From assembly GCA_026994125.1 (NCBI GenBank), contig JALWRJ010000531.1, positions 1 through 11,241 on the forward strand: DNA of 11,241 nucleotides. Direction: 5' to 3'. Source of the DNA: Cyclobacteriaceae bacterium (lineage in GTDB: Bacteria; Bacteroidota; Bacteroidia; Cytophagales; Cyclobacteriaceae). Below are positions 1 through 5,970 of the stretch, piece by piece; position 1 is the stretch's first letter, and each line of letters starts with the position of its first letter. Under the pieces are notes generated by a model, which made no database searches, was not told the origin of the DNA, and saw only the letters and a list, made by a program, of their open reading frames with translations. The translations under genes were made by a program, and so were the position numbers.

Positions 1-323
1 CTATGTAAGGCATCGGCATAGTCGCCTTCGTAAATATCAATAACACCTTTGGCTTTGGCTAAAAGTGCATTGCCTTTGGCATAGGAGGTGTCGTTTAACA
101 AGTGCATAGCACTGTCCAGGTAGCTATTGGCTGCTATGGAATTATTAGATGCTATAATACCGGCAATTTTTAGGTAGGTTTCGGCTTTACGAGTAGGGCT
201 GGCCACCGTATCGAGTGATTGCTTTAGTTTAATAAGGGTGGTATCCTGGCCATAAACCAAAGTCGGAAACAAGGCTACTGCAAAAAATACCTTGCTAATT
301 AATGCTTTTATTGTGCGTTTCAT
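1..323 (-). CDS. Exported TPR-like protein, N-terminal fragment (cut by window edge)
   Basis: The reading frame is open from an ATG at 323 to the left edge, giving 107 N-terminal residues with no stop. It begins MKRTIKALISKVFFAVALF and continues to a VYGQ site, a good Sec signal peptide with cleavage near residue 25. The rest is helical and alanine-rich, with TPR-like spacing: a helix around KAETYLKIAGIIASNN, then NSYLDSAMHLL, AKGNALLAKAKGVIDIYEGDY and ADALH. In Bacteroidota this arrangement (signal peptide followed by TPRs, with 'LDTV.....KAETYLKIA') is common at the N-terminus of TPR-containing sensor histidine kinases or LuxR/adenylate-cyclase-type sensors. The C-terminal output domain is outside the window, so that identity is inference. 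The upstream gap (324-418) separates it from the divergent DUF2064 gene. Confidence 0.75.
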   Translation of the reverse strand, partial: MKRTIKALISKVFFAVALFPTLVYGQDTTLIKLKQSLDTVASPTRKAETYLKIAGIIASNNSIAANSYLDSAMHLLNDTSYAKGNALLAKAKGVIDIYEGDYADALH

Positions 324-418
324 AAAAGTGTATATGAAGTACTAAAATAAGGGAAATGGATTAGTAATTGAATTAACTGCGAAATTTTGTGATGTATTAT
401 CAGATATTTGTCAATATT

Positions 419-1015
419 ATGAATACGCTAACCGAAAAATGCTTACTTTTATTTGCCCGGCCACCCCGGTTAGGAAAAGTAAAAACCAGGCTGGCAGCCA
501 CACTGGGTGCTACCAAAACCCTGGAAGTGTACAAGGAATTGTTGCACACAACCCTGGCTACGGCCCGGGCAAGCAAATTGCCTTTGCAATTACATTGGGC
601 AGCGCCTTATACCCAGCCAGGATATCTTCAACGGGGTAGTAACTTGGGCGAACGCATGTATAATGCCATGCTTGGGCCGGCTAAAATGGGACGGGTTTGC
701 CTTATAGGTACAGATACTCCCGGTCTTTCGGTGTCTATTATTAACGAGGCTTTCGATGCCTTGCAGCAGGTAGATGTGGTGTTTGGCCCGGCTACGGATG
801 GAGGCTATTACCTGGTAGGCTGCAAAGGGCAGGTGCCTGCTTCCTTATTTTTAAACAAAACGTGGAGCCATGGCGGGGTGTTGCAGCAGGCCTTGCAAGA
901 ATGCTCCAACTTACAATTAACTACCCACCTGCTGCCGCCACTCAACGATATTGATACCTACCAGGATTACGTGCTGTGGCAGCAAGCTAAAGCACAAAAC
1001 GAATTCCCAGGTTAA
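419..1015 (+). CDS. DUF2064 / TIGR04282-type transferase (CofC-like nucleotidyl/glycosyltransferase fold)
   Basis: This 198-residue protein matches the DUF2064 family (TIGR04282, 'rSAM/selenodomain-associated transferase 1'), which has a GT-A-like fold related to CofC guanylyltransferase. Visible family marks in order are an N-terminal strand plus basic loop, LLLFARPPRLGKVKTRLA (residues 9-26); an NLGERM segment (75-80); GTDTPGL (97-103), in place of the more usual GSDCPDL; GPATDGGYYLVG (123-134), the likely nucleotide/metal site; a W-S-x-G-G-V-L segment (149-155); and a terminal LNDIDTYQDY (175-184). The ATG at 419 is preferred over the in-frame GTG (389) and ATG (392) because the protein then starts a few residues before the first beta strand, as in the family. 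Substrate is unknown. Family members often sit beside a TIGR04283 glycosyltransferase or radical-SAM/arsenosugar genes, and none are seen here. The 3' end overlaps the convergent outer-membrane protein gene by 29 bp. Confidence 0.85.
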   Translation: MNTLTEKCLLLFARPPRLGKVKTRLAATLGATKTLEVYKELLHTTLATARASKLPLQLHWAAPYTQPGYLQRGSNLGERMYNAMLGPAKMGRVCLIGTDTPGLSVSIINEAFDALQQVDVVFGPATDGGYYLVGCKGQVPASLFLNKTWSHGGVLQQALQECSNLQLTTHLLPPLNDIDTYQDYVLWQQAKAQNEFPG

Positions 1016-1820
1016 AAGTTTGACCGGCTCCCTGGCTTTTGCCGGCTAAAAAATTGGTGTATAGAGCTTCGGCTTCCATTTTGCCGGGTATTAGCTGGTA
1101 CTTTAGTCCAGGCCCGGCCTGAAAATAGTAACTATCAATAAAGTTTTTCCCCAACTGGGTCATAAGTTCCGAAAGGCCATATACCGTAATGCGGTGGGTG
1201 GGGAACCAACTGAGAATAGCCTTGGCTGGTAGCCTGAAAAATGGGGAGGAGGCTGTAGCCCCCGGGCGCTTAAAGTATGTCCAGCCGCTTAATTCAAAAA
1301 ATACTTGCCACTGCGGGCTTAGCCGTTGGTCGTAAAACACCTGGTTTATCCAAATAATGTTATCGAAGGCTAAAAAAGGATCGCTTGGCTGGCCGCCTCC
1401 CTGCATATCTGGTGCGGTGGGTATAAGCAGGGTAGAGGTAATTGAAAACCGCTCAATAGACTTAAAAGGAGCTATTTTGAGCTTGGGAGCCACATACCCA
1501 ATAGCCGTGCGCTTTTGTGCAGGCGAGGTGGCTATGTTTACATGGTTTATCCACACTTCGGCTCCTACATTAAGCCATTGGTTAACCCCCCAAAGCGCAT
1601 AGTTAACAGAGGTAAAGTACCATTCCTGGTGTCCAATGTCTTGTTTTTGGCTTTCGCTGTTATAAAAAGCTCGTTGGGTATATAAGTTGTTAAATAGTTT
1701 TAGTTCTAGTTGCCCTTTTTGCATAATAGCCGAAGGGGTAATGTTTTGCAGGTTAATGTTTTGTGCTTGTGCAGGGTAGGCCAATATAAGGGTCAAAACA
1801 AGTCGTGTTATTTTTCGCAT
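987..1820 (-). CDS. Predicted outer-membrane beta-barrel protein
   Basis: The 277-residue product starts with a clear Sec signal peptide, MRKITRLVLTLILAYPAQA (cleavage predicted after residue 19, before QN). The mature part is rich in alternating hydrophobic/aromatic strands typical of an outer-membrane barrel: QLELKLFNNLYTQ, QEWYFTSVNYALWG, WLNVGAEVWINHV, FSITSTLLIPTAP, WQVFFELSGWTYF, ITVYGLSELMTQLG, SYYFQAGPGLKYQL and a final FNLGIRFVL. The last strand ends in an aromatic/hydrophobic pattern compatible with a BAM signal, although the very last residue is Leu rather than Phe. No enzymatic motif is visible, and I do not recognise a named family. Transport or structural roles would be guesses. 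It lies 123 bp downstream of the Crp/Fnr gene on the same strand, so co-transcription or control by that regulator is possible but unproven. Confidence 0.75.
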   Translation of the reverse strand: MRKITRLVLTLILAYPAQAQNINLQNITPSAIMQKGQLELKLFNNLYTQRAFYNSESQKQDIGHQEWYFTSVNYALWGVNQWLNVGAEVWINHVNIATSPAQKRTAIGYVAPKLKIAPFKSIERFSITSTLLIPTAPDMQGGGQPSDPFLAFDNIIWINQVFYDQRLSPQWQVFFELSGWTYFKRPGATASSPFFRLPAKAILSWFPTHRITVYGLSELMTQLGKNFIDSYYFQAGPGLKYQLIPGKMEAEALYTNFLAGKSQGAGQTFNLGIRFVL

Positions 1821-1943
1821 GGGTTAAATAGGTTGGTTTTGGTATAGGGCAATTAGTAAATTCTTGGCCAAAGAGCCTGATTAGCTTCTTCAAATTAACG
1901 GAAATGTATGCAAAAGGTTGGTCTTGCAAACGACAATACATAT

Positions 1944-2624
1944 TTATTTTAATAGGTTAATGTCCCTGATTAAAATTTGCCTGCGGTTAAAATTGATAAT
2001 GTTTTTTTCTTTAAGCTCGTTTAAAATGGTGGTTACGGTTTGGCGCGAGGTGGCCGTTAGGCTGGCAATATCTTTATGGGTATAATGGTTGCGAATAACC
2101 GTTTCAAACCCTGCCTTTTTGCCTCTTTCCTCGGCCAATTCTTTTAAAAATTCAATAATGCGTGTGCGGGCATCCTTAAACACCATTAACTCAATTTTGC
2201 GCTCCAACTTGCGTACCCGCAGGCCAATAAGTTTGTATATTTTTAAACTAAGCGGCTTGTTGTTTAGCATAAGTTGCTGTAAATGAGCTATATCCATTCG
2301 GCAAATGGCCGTATTGTCGTCAAGCGCCTGTGCAAAATCGTTTCGTTTATCTTCGCCTATTAGGGCCAATTCGCCAAAAATATCTCCTTCGCCTAAAATA
2401 CTTTTTACAATTTCGTTACCCTCATTGGTGTAGCTACCCACTTTTACACGGCCTCCGGCAATTAAATAAATGGTGCTCGAATAGTCGTTAGGAAAATAGA
2501 TAAAATCGTTTTTATTGTAAAATTTTTTATCATTATGGCGCTGGTCTGCAGCCACTAAATGTGGGCATAAAATTTTGTATAAATCTACGTTTTCAAAATA
2601 CCAGAGGCTCGAATTTGTGCTCAT
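1944..2624 (-). CDS. Crp/Fnr-family transcriptional regulator
   Basis: This 226-residue protein is full length for the Crp/Fnr family. An N-terminal cyclic-nucleotide-binding-type beta-roll spans about residues 15-125 (FIYFPNDYSSTIYLIAGGRVKV, then the cassette-like GEGDIFGELALIG at 78-90). A long dimerisation helix follows (about 125-160), then a C-terminal winged helix-turn-helix (about 165-226) with the recognition unit HKDIASLTATSRQTVTTIL at 183-201. In E. coli CRP the cAMP phosphate is held by Glu72 in GEL and by Arg82-Ser83. Here GEL is kept (84-86) and an Arg is at 94, but Asn95-Asp96 follow instead of Ser/Thr-Ala, so cAMP binding is doubtful. There are only two cysteines (20 and 108), so an FNR-type Fe-S cluster is not expected. 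The gene is divergent from the SCO gene and upstream of the outer-membrane protein gene; either could be a target (inference). Confidence 0.92.
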   Translation of the reverse strand: MSTNSSLWYFENVDLYKILCPHLVAADQRHNDKKFYNKNDFIYFPNDYSSTIYLIAGGRVKVGSYTNEGNEIVKSILGEGDIFGELALIGEDKRNDFAQALDDNTAICRMDIAHLQQLMLNNKPLSLKIYKLIGLRVRKLERKIELMVFKDARTRIIEFLKELAEERGKKAGFETVIRNHYTHKDIASLTATSRQTVTTILNELKEKNIINFNRRQILIRDINLLK

Positions 2625-2661
2625 TCCTTTGCGTTTAGCTCTGTAAAACTGGTTTGTTGTT

Positions 2662-2669
2662 CAAAAATA
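2662..2669 (-). promoter_or_regulatory. Candidate -7 element for the Crp/Fnr gene
   Basis: Read on the minus strand this is TATTTTTG, an exact match to the Bacteroidota -7 consensus TAnnTTTG, 37 nt before the start codon at 2624. No TTTG lies at the expected distance upstream (19-20 nt), so only half of the promoter is recognisable. In an AT-rich gap such a match can arise by chance. Confidence 0.3.
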
Positions 2670-2710
2670 ACTTATTCAAAGATTAGTCTCACATATAATT
2701 TCAAATGAAG

Positions 2711-2718
2711 TACTTTTG
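2711..2718 (+). promoter_or_regulatory. Candidate -7 element for the SCO gene
   Basis: TACTTTTG matches the Bacteroidota -7 consensus TAnnTTTG exactly and ends 24 nt before the chosen ATG at 2743, which would give a short leader. A matching TTTG box is not seen 19-20 nt upstream. The site also argues against translation from the in-frame TTG at 2716, which lies inside it. Confidence 0.4.
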
Positions 2719-2742
2719 CTACCAGGAATAAATTATTTTTTT

Positions 2743-3369
2743 ATGCGCTACTTTAGGTTTATATTACTGTTTTTGGTAAGTAGTTCAATATTTGCAGGGT
2801 GTTCTTCTTCTGCTCACAAAAAGTTACCTTTATTGGGTCGTCATCAATATATTGAAACCGAACAGGGTACCGATACAATCTTTCATACCATACGACCTTT
2901 TTCATTTATCGACCAGGACAGCAACCGGGTAACCAACCAAACTTTTGAGGGTAAAATTTATGTAGCCGATTTCTTTTTTACTTCGTGCCCCAGTATTTGC
3001 CCGTTAATGAAAGTGCAGTTGTTGCGCGTTTATGACACCTATAAAAAAAATCCGAAGGTGGCTATTTTATCGCACTCTATTGACCCTGACTACGACCAAG
3101 TGCCTGTGTTAAAGGCCTATGCACAGCGGTTAGAGGTTGACACCGATAAGTGGCATTTTGTAACCGGCAATAAAGATTCTATTTACAGCATGGCACAAAC
3201 CGCCTATTACATAGGCGTTCGCGATGATGGTAGTTTTGAGCATAGTGGCAAATTTATTTTGGTGGACAGCCAAAAACATATCAGGGGCGTGTATGATGGT
3301 ACCGATGAAAAGGCCGTAGATAAATTGCTTGCCGATATAGATATCTTGCTTCAGGAAAACTCCCAATAA
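2743..3369 (+). CDS. SCO1/SenC/PrrC-family copper-chaperone lipoprotein
   Basis: The product (208 residues) is a thioredoxin-fold SCO protein, a family that delivers copper to the CuA site of cytochrome c oxidase or works as a thiol-disulfide redox protein in the envelope. It has a lipoprotein signal peptide, MRYFRFILLFLVSSSIFAGC, with lipidation expected at Cys20. The diagnostic copper/redox motif C-P-S-I-C is at 82-86 within DFFFTSCPSICPLM, and the distal copper-ligand histidine is His167 in FEHSGKFILVD. SHSIDP (110-115) is also typical. All three metal-binding residues are present, so it should be functional. The ATG at 2743 is chosen over the TTG at 2716 because it gives a proper lipoprotein signal. 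No cytochrome oxidase genes are nearby. The divergent Crp/Fnr gene raises the possibility of redox- or oxygen-linked control (inference). Confidence 0.92.
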   Translation: MRYFRFILLFLVSSSIFAGCSSSAHKKLPLLGRHQYIETEQGTDTIFHTIRPFSFIDQDSNRVTNQTFEGKIYVADFFFTSCPSICPLMKVQLLRVYDTYKKNPKVAILSHSIDPDYDQVPVLKAYAQRLEVDTDKWHFVTGNKDSIYSMAQTAYYIGVRDDGSFEHSGKFILVDSQKHIRGVYDGTDEKAVDKLLADIDILLQENSQ

Positions 3370-3400
3370 CTTTATAAATAAATTGTAGGAACCAATTTGG

Positions 3401-3438
3401 GTATAACTAATTTTTTAAAACTAAAAAATTAGTTATAC
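3401..3438. repeat. Perfect 17-bp AT-rich palindrome ahead of the LRR gene
   Basis: The arms are 3401-3417 (GTATAACTAATTTTTTA) and 3422-3438 (its exact reverse complement), separated by the 4-nt loop AAAC. It lies 31 bp after the SCO stop codon and 11 bp before the LRR start codon. As RNA it would form a long, uninterrupted stem, mostly A-U with a run of six U/A pairs. It could be a bidirectional terminator between the two genes, an operator for a dimeric regulator, or a hairpin limiting ribosome access to the LRR start. It lacks the GC-rich stem and trailing T-tract of a standard intrinsic terminator. Confidence 0.85.
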
Positions 3439-3449
3439 TTGTGTGCTGT

Positions 3450-4997
3450 ATGAAAACTTATATAATAGTAACCTTATTGGGTTTAAGCACTTTGGGATTT
3501 GGGCAATACCAAATGCCAAATAGGCATAGGATGAAACAATTAGATTCAATTGCTGTAGTGCAGTTAATGGAGAATAAGCAATTGGTCAAGGCCGAGGCTG
3601 CTCGTAAAGCTAAACTGATGGCCAAATTTAGGGCAAAGGTAGGCGAAAACGAATATAAAAAAATGCAAGAAACCCACCTGGTACGCAAGCGTAAATTGGA
3701 ATCAAGCAAAGATTCAATTCGCCAGCTTAGGTTCGACTCCCTTCTTTTATACACCAACTATACCGATAGCACTACTTTGGCAATGGTGCATGGCAGGTTT
3801 ACCGAAATACCTGAAAAACTGCTGCAACTTAACCAAGTGGATTCTGTCAACTTTTCGCATAATTTGCTTACCCACTTACCAAAAGAATTGTTGGCAATGC
3901 CATCTCTAAAAAAGCTGGTACTTAACTATAATATGCTTACAGCCAATGCCTTTCCAAAGCAAAAAAACACAACTCTTGAAGCTCTTTATTTAAACGGGAA
4001 TAACTTAACCTACCTGCCTTCCGAACTACGTAAATTAAAGGGATTAAAAAAATTATCGTTAGCTAATAATCCACTGGGCAGCACGGGTAAAAAGATTAAA
4101 TTTAGAAAAATGAAGTTGTTGGAGTACTTGCAATTGAGCGGCTGCGGGCTAACCGAAATTCCAAAGTCTATTAAAAAACTTCCCCACCTAAAAGAGTTAA
4201 TAATTAGTGGCAACAAGCTAACCTCCTTAAAGGGAATTGAAAAGCTTACCAGGTTAGAAAAACTGGATGTAAACTTGAATAATGTGTTTCCGCATCCTAA
4301 ATACATGCTTCCTTTAACCAGGTTATCGGAGTTATCGATGTATAAATGCGGGCTTATCTACTGGCCACCCGAACTGGGGCAAATGACCTCGCTTACCAAG
4401 CTGGTGCTTCCCGAAAACAGGCTTACCTGGTTGCCAGCCAGCATCGGAAACCTAACGAACCTGGAAAACTTGATGGTGTACAAAAATCGGCTTACTTCCT
4501 TGCCGCCCGAGTTGTTTAATTTATCAAAGCTTGTATGGCTCGATGTGTACTACAACCAACTTACGCAACTTGATGATGGAATTGCCAGGCTGGGCAACCT
4601 GCAAACCTTGTTTGTTTCGTATAATAAATTGGTAGAACTCCCCGAAACCATTGGAAGCATGACCAACCTTGAAAGGCTCTATGCACATCATAACCAATTG
4701 GTACAAATGGTAGATGTTTCGGGTTTAACCCGGCTAAAAATTTTGCATTTGCAGCACAACTACCTGGCCGAATTTCCTGCTTCTATTACTAAACTAACGC
4801 AACTAAAGGAGCTGGATGTTTCGTTTAACCAAATAGAGCGTTTTCCTATTGAACTAAAAAACCTGACTAACCTGGACTTTATTTACTTGAACGATAACCA
4901 AACCGAAACGCAGGGAATGCCCTACGAAGAGCTAAAAATGGCCATGAAAATATTGATGGAGGCCGGTGTAACTATAAATTTCGACCTGCCGGAGTAA
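3450..4997 (+). CDS. Secreted leucine-rich-repeat protein
   Basis: This is a 515-residue protein with a signal peptide (MKTYIIVTLLGLSTLGFG, cleavage before Gln19). A charged, helical, probably coiled-coil segment follows at about 27-98 (rich in Lys/Arg/Glu, e.g. LVKAEAARKAKLMAKFRAKV). Then come about 15-16 consecutive 22-24-residue leucine-rich repeats from about 130 to 490, of the LPxxIxxLxxLxxLxLxxNxL type, as in LPASIGNLTNLENLMVYKNRL (328-348). Two repeats carry Cys in place of the ladder Asn, at C232 (SGCGL) and C300 (YKCGL); these are the only cysteines in the protein. A short acidic/helical cap ends it. No catalytic domain, lipobox or T9SS sorting domain is visible, so it is probably periplasmic. 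The role is presumably protein-protein or ligand binding; a specific partner cannot be inferred. The in-frame GTG at 3441 was not used because it would put CC before the signal peptide. Confidence 0.88.
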   Translation: MKTYIIVTLLGLSTLGFGQYQMPNRHRMKQLDSIAVVQLMENKQLVKAEAARKAKLMAKFRAKVGENEYKKMQETHLVRKRKLESSKDSIRQLRFDSLLLYTNYTDSTTLAMVHGRFTEIPEKLLQLNQVDSVNFSHNLLTHLPKELLAMPSLKKLVLNYNMLTANAFPKQKNTTLEALYLNGNNLTYLPSELRKLKGLKKLSLANNPLGSTGKKIKFRKMKLLEYLQLSGCGLTEIPKSIKKLPHLKELIISGNKLTSLKGIEKLTRLEKLDVNLNNVFPHPKYMLPLTRLSELSMYKCGLIYWPPELGQMTSLTKLVLPENRLTWLPASIGNLTNLENLMVYKNRLTSLPPELFNLSKLVWLDVYYNQLTQLDDGIARLGNLQTLFVSYNKLVELPETIGSMTNLERLYAHHNQLVQMVDVSGLTRLKILHLQHNYLAEFPASITKLTQLKELDVSFNQIERFPIELKNLTNLDFIYLNDNQTETQGMPYEELKMAMKILMEAGVTINFDLPE

Positions 4998-5081
4998 CCA
5001 CTTTGGTGTAGCCCCAGCATACATTACCAAACAAATTTTTAAAATAAACCGATATATTAGCGGTGGCTAGGTTATTAGTGC

Positions 5082-5089
5082 TACCTTTG
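5082..5089 (+). promoter_or_regulatory. Candidate -7 element for the cold-shock gene
   Basis: TACCTTTG is an exact TAnnTTTG match and ends 22 nt before the csp start codon. The -33 position has no TTTG box, so the call rests on half the promoter. If used, the mRNA leader would be short, unlike the long thermosensing leader of E. coli cspA. Confidence 0.4.
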
Positions 5090-5111
5090 TGGTTTAAAAT
5101 TATAATTACCA

Positions 5112-5303
5112 ATGAATAAAGGAACAGTAAAATTCTTTAACGACTCCAAAGGATATGGGTTTGTTACAGATGAAGAAACAAGTAAAGAATACTTTATGCA
5201 CGTATCGGGCTTAATTGATGAGGTTCGTGAAGGCGATGAAGTAGAATTTGAATTACAAGAAGGTAGAAAAGGATTAAACGCTGTAAATGTAAAAAAAGCG
5301 TAG
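5112..5303 (+). CDS. Cold-shock domain protein (CspA family)
   Basis: At 63 residues this is a single cold-shock domain, a five-stranded OB fold that binds single-stranded RNA/DNA and acts as an RNA chaperone in the cytoplasm. It starts MNKGTVKFFNDSKGYGFV, with the RNP1-like motif KGYGFV at 13-18 and the RNP2-like EYFMHVS at 26-32. It ends in the family's usual GLNAVNV segment. It is slightly shorter than E. coli CspA (70 aa), with the loop between strands 3 and 4 compacted (LIDEVREGDEVEFEL), as is common in Bacteroidota. The surface is acidic overall. It appears monocistronic: a candidate promoter lies just upstream and a strong terminator starts 20 bp after the stop. Confidence 0.95.
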   Translation: MNKGTVKFFNDSKGYGFVTDEETSKEYFMHVSGLIDEVREGDEVEFELQEGRKGLNAVNVKKA

Positions 5304-5322
5304 TTTTTAATATATCATCTTG

Positions 5323-5352
5323 AAAAAGCCGGTCGTTTCGTCCGGCTTTTTT
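5323..5352 (+). terminator. Intrinsic terminator after the cold-shock gene
   Basis: The stem arms AAAAAGCCGG (5323-5332) and CCGGCTTTTT (5342-5351) are fully complementary around a 9-nt loop, and the second arm runs directly into six T residues (5347-5352). The A-run on the left arm means it could also work in the opposite direction. It ends 12 bp before the PAP2 start codon, so PAP2 must have its own promoter or depend on read-through. Confidence 0.9.
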
Positions 5353-5364
5353 AATTTTAGGCCT

Positions 5365-5964
5365 ATGATGGATTCGATACTTGCTTTTGACGAACGGCTA
5401 TTATTATTTTTTAACAGCCTGCATACCCCCTGGCTCGATACGCTTATGTTTGCCCTTACCAATGGTTTGTATTGGTTGCCTTTTTTTATAGGTGTAGTGG
5501 TGTTTATACTTCGTGCCTATAAATGGAACGGGTTGCTTGTTTTGGCATTGGTGGGAGTAGCTATTGCTTTGAGCGATCAACTATCTGCCTCCATCATTAA
5601 GCCCTGGGTGGGCAGGTTAAGACCCTCGCATACCCCTCATTTACAGCACTTGCTCCACATTGTTAATAATTACCGGGGCGGTTCCTTTAGTTTTGTGTCA
5701 TCGCATGCTACTAATTCGTTTGCAGTGGCTACCTTGTTGTGGCTGTTGCTGGGCAGGTACCATAAATGGATAGGCCTTTTTTTTGTATGGGCTGGGTTTT
5801 TTAGTTTTACGCGATTGTATTTAGGGGTTCATTTTCCACTCGATGTGCTCTGTGGAGGGCTTTTAGGTGCCGGTATTGCCTGGGGGGTGTATAAACTTGC
5901 TACCTTATTTTTAGCTCCATATTTACCGCATGCAGTGCGCCCTACAAGTACTCCTCCGGCTTAG
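5365..5964 (+). CDS. PAP2-superfamily membrane phosphatase
   Basis: The 199-residue integral membrane protein contains all three PAP2 (type 2 phosphatidic acid phosphatase) motifs: C1, K79-x6-R86-P87 (KPWVGRLRP); C2, SSH at 112-114 followed by ATNSF, where SSH replaces the usual SGH; and C3, R150-x5-H156-x3-D160 (TRLYLGVHFPLD). The motif histidines are the nucleophile (His156) and acid (His114). About five hydrophobic segments are visible (around 35-50, 56-76, 117-130, 135-150 and 162-184). Family members dephosphorylate lipid phosphates or pyrophosphates such as undecaprenyl pyrophosphate, phosphatidylglycerophosphate or lipid A; which of these applies cannot be read from the sequence. The start is ATG 5365 (or 5368). 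The longer frame from TTG 5320 would run through the terminator. The gene converges on rlmD with a 6-bp gap. Confidence 0.9.
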   Translation: MMDSILAFDERLLLFFNSLHTPWLDTLMFALTNGLYWLPFFIGVVVFILRAYKWNGLLVLALVGVAIALSDQLSASIIKPWVGRLRPSHTPHLQHLLHIVNNYRGGSFSFVSSHATNSFAVATLLWLLLGRYHKWIGLFFVWAGFFSFTRLYLGVHFPLDVLCGGLLGAGIAWGVYKLATLFLAPYLPHAVRPTSTPPA

Positions 5965-5970
5965 TGCCGG
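5956..5970. repeat. Small inverted repeat at the PAP2/rlmD convergent junction
   Basis: CCGGC (5956-5960) and GCCGG (5966-5970) flank TTAGT, which contains the PAP2 stop codon; the second arm abuts the rlmD stop. It could help end both convergent transcripts, but it has a 5-bp stem and no T-tract, so terminator activity is uncertain. Confidence 0.35.

Noticed and set aside
439..707. Two 66-codon plus-strand ORFs inside the DUF2064 gene
   Set aside because: They are alternative frames of the DUF2064 coding sequence; no evidence of frameshifting or a separate product.
1753..1941. 62-codon minus-strand ORF upstream of the outer-membrane protein gene
   Set aside because: It overlaps the signal-peptide region of the real gene in another frame and has no recognisable domain or biased composition.
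3130..3366. 78-codon minus-strand ORF inside the SCO gene
   Set aside because: It lies entirely opposite a well-supported coding sequence with intact motifs, so it is a shadow.
5000..5111. Long cold-responsive leader or riboswitch before the cold-shock gene
   Set aside because: The gap is about 114 bp, with a plausible promoter box only 22 nt before the start codon; no conserved stem set was recognisable.
5320..5364. Upstream TTG start for the PAP2 gene
   Set aside because: This extension translates the cold-shock terminator hairpin; the ATG at 5365 begins just before the first hydrophobic region.
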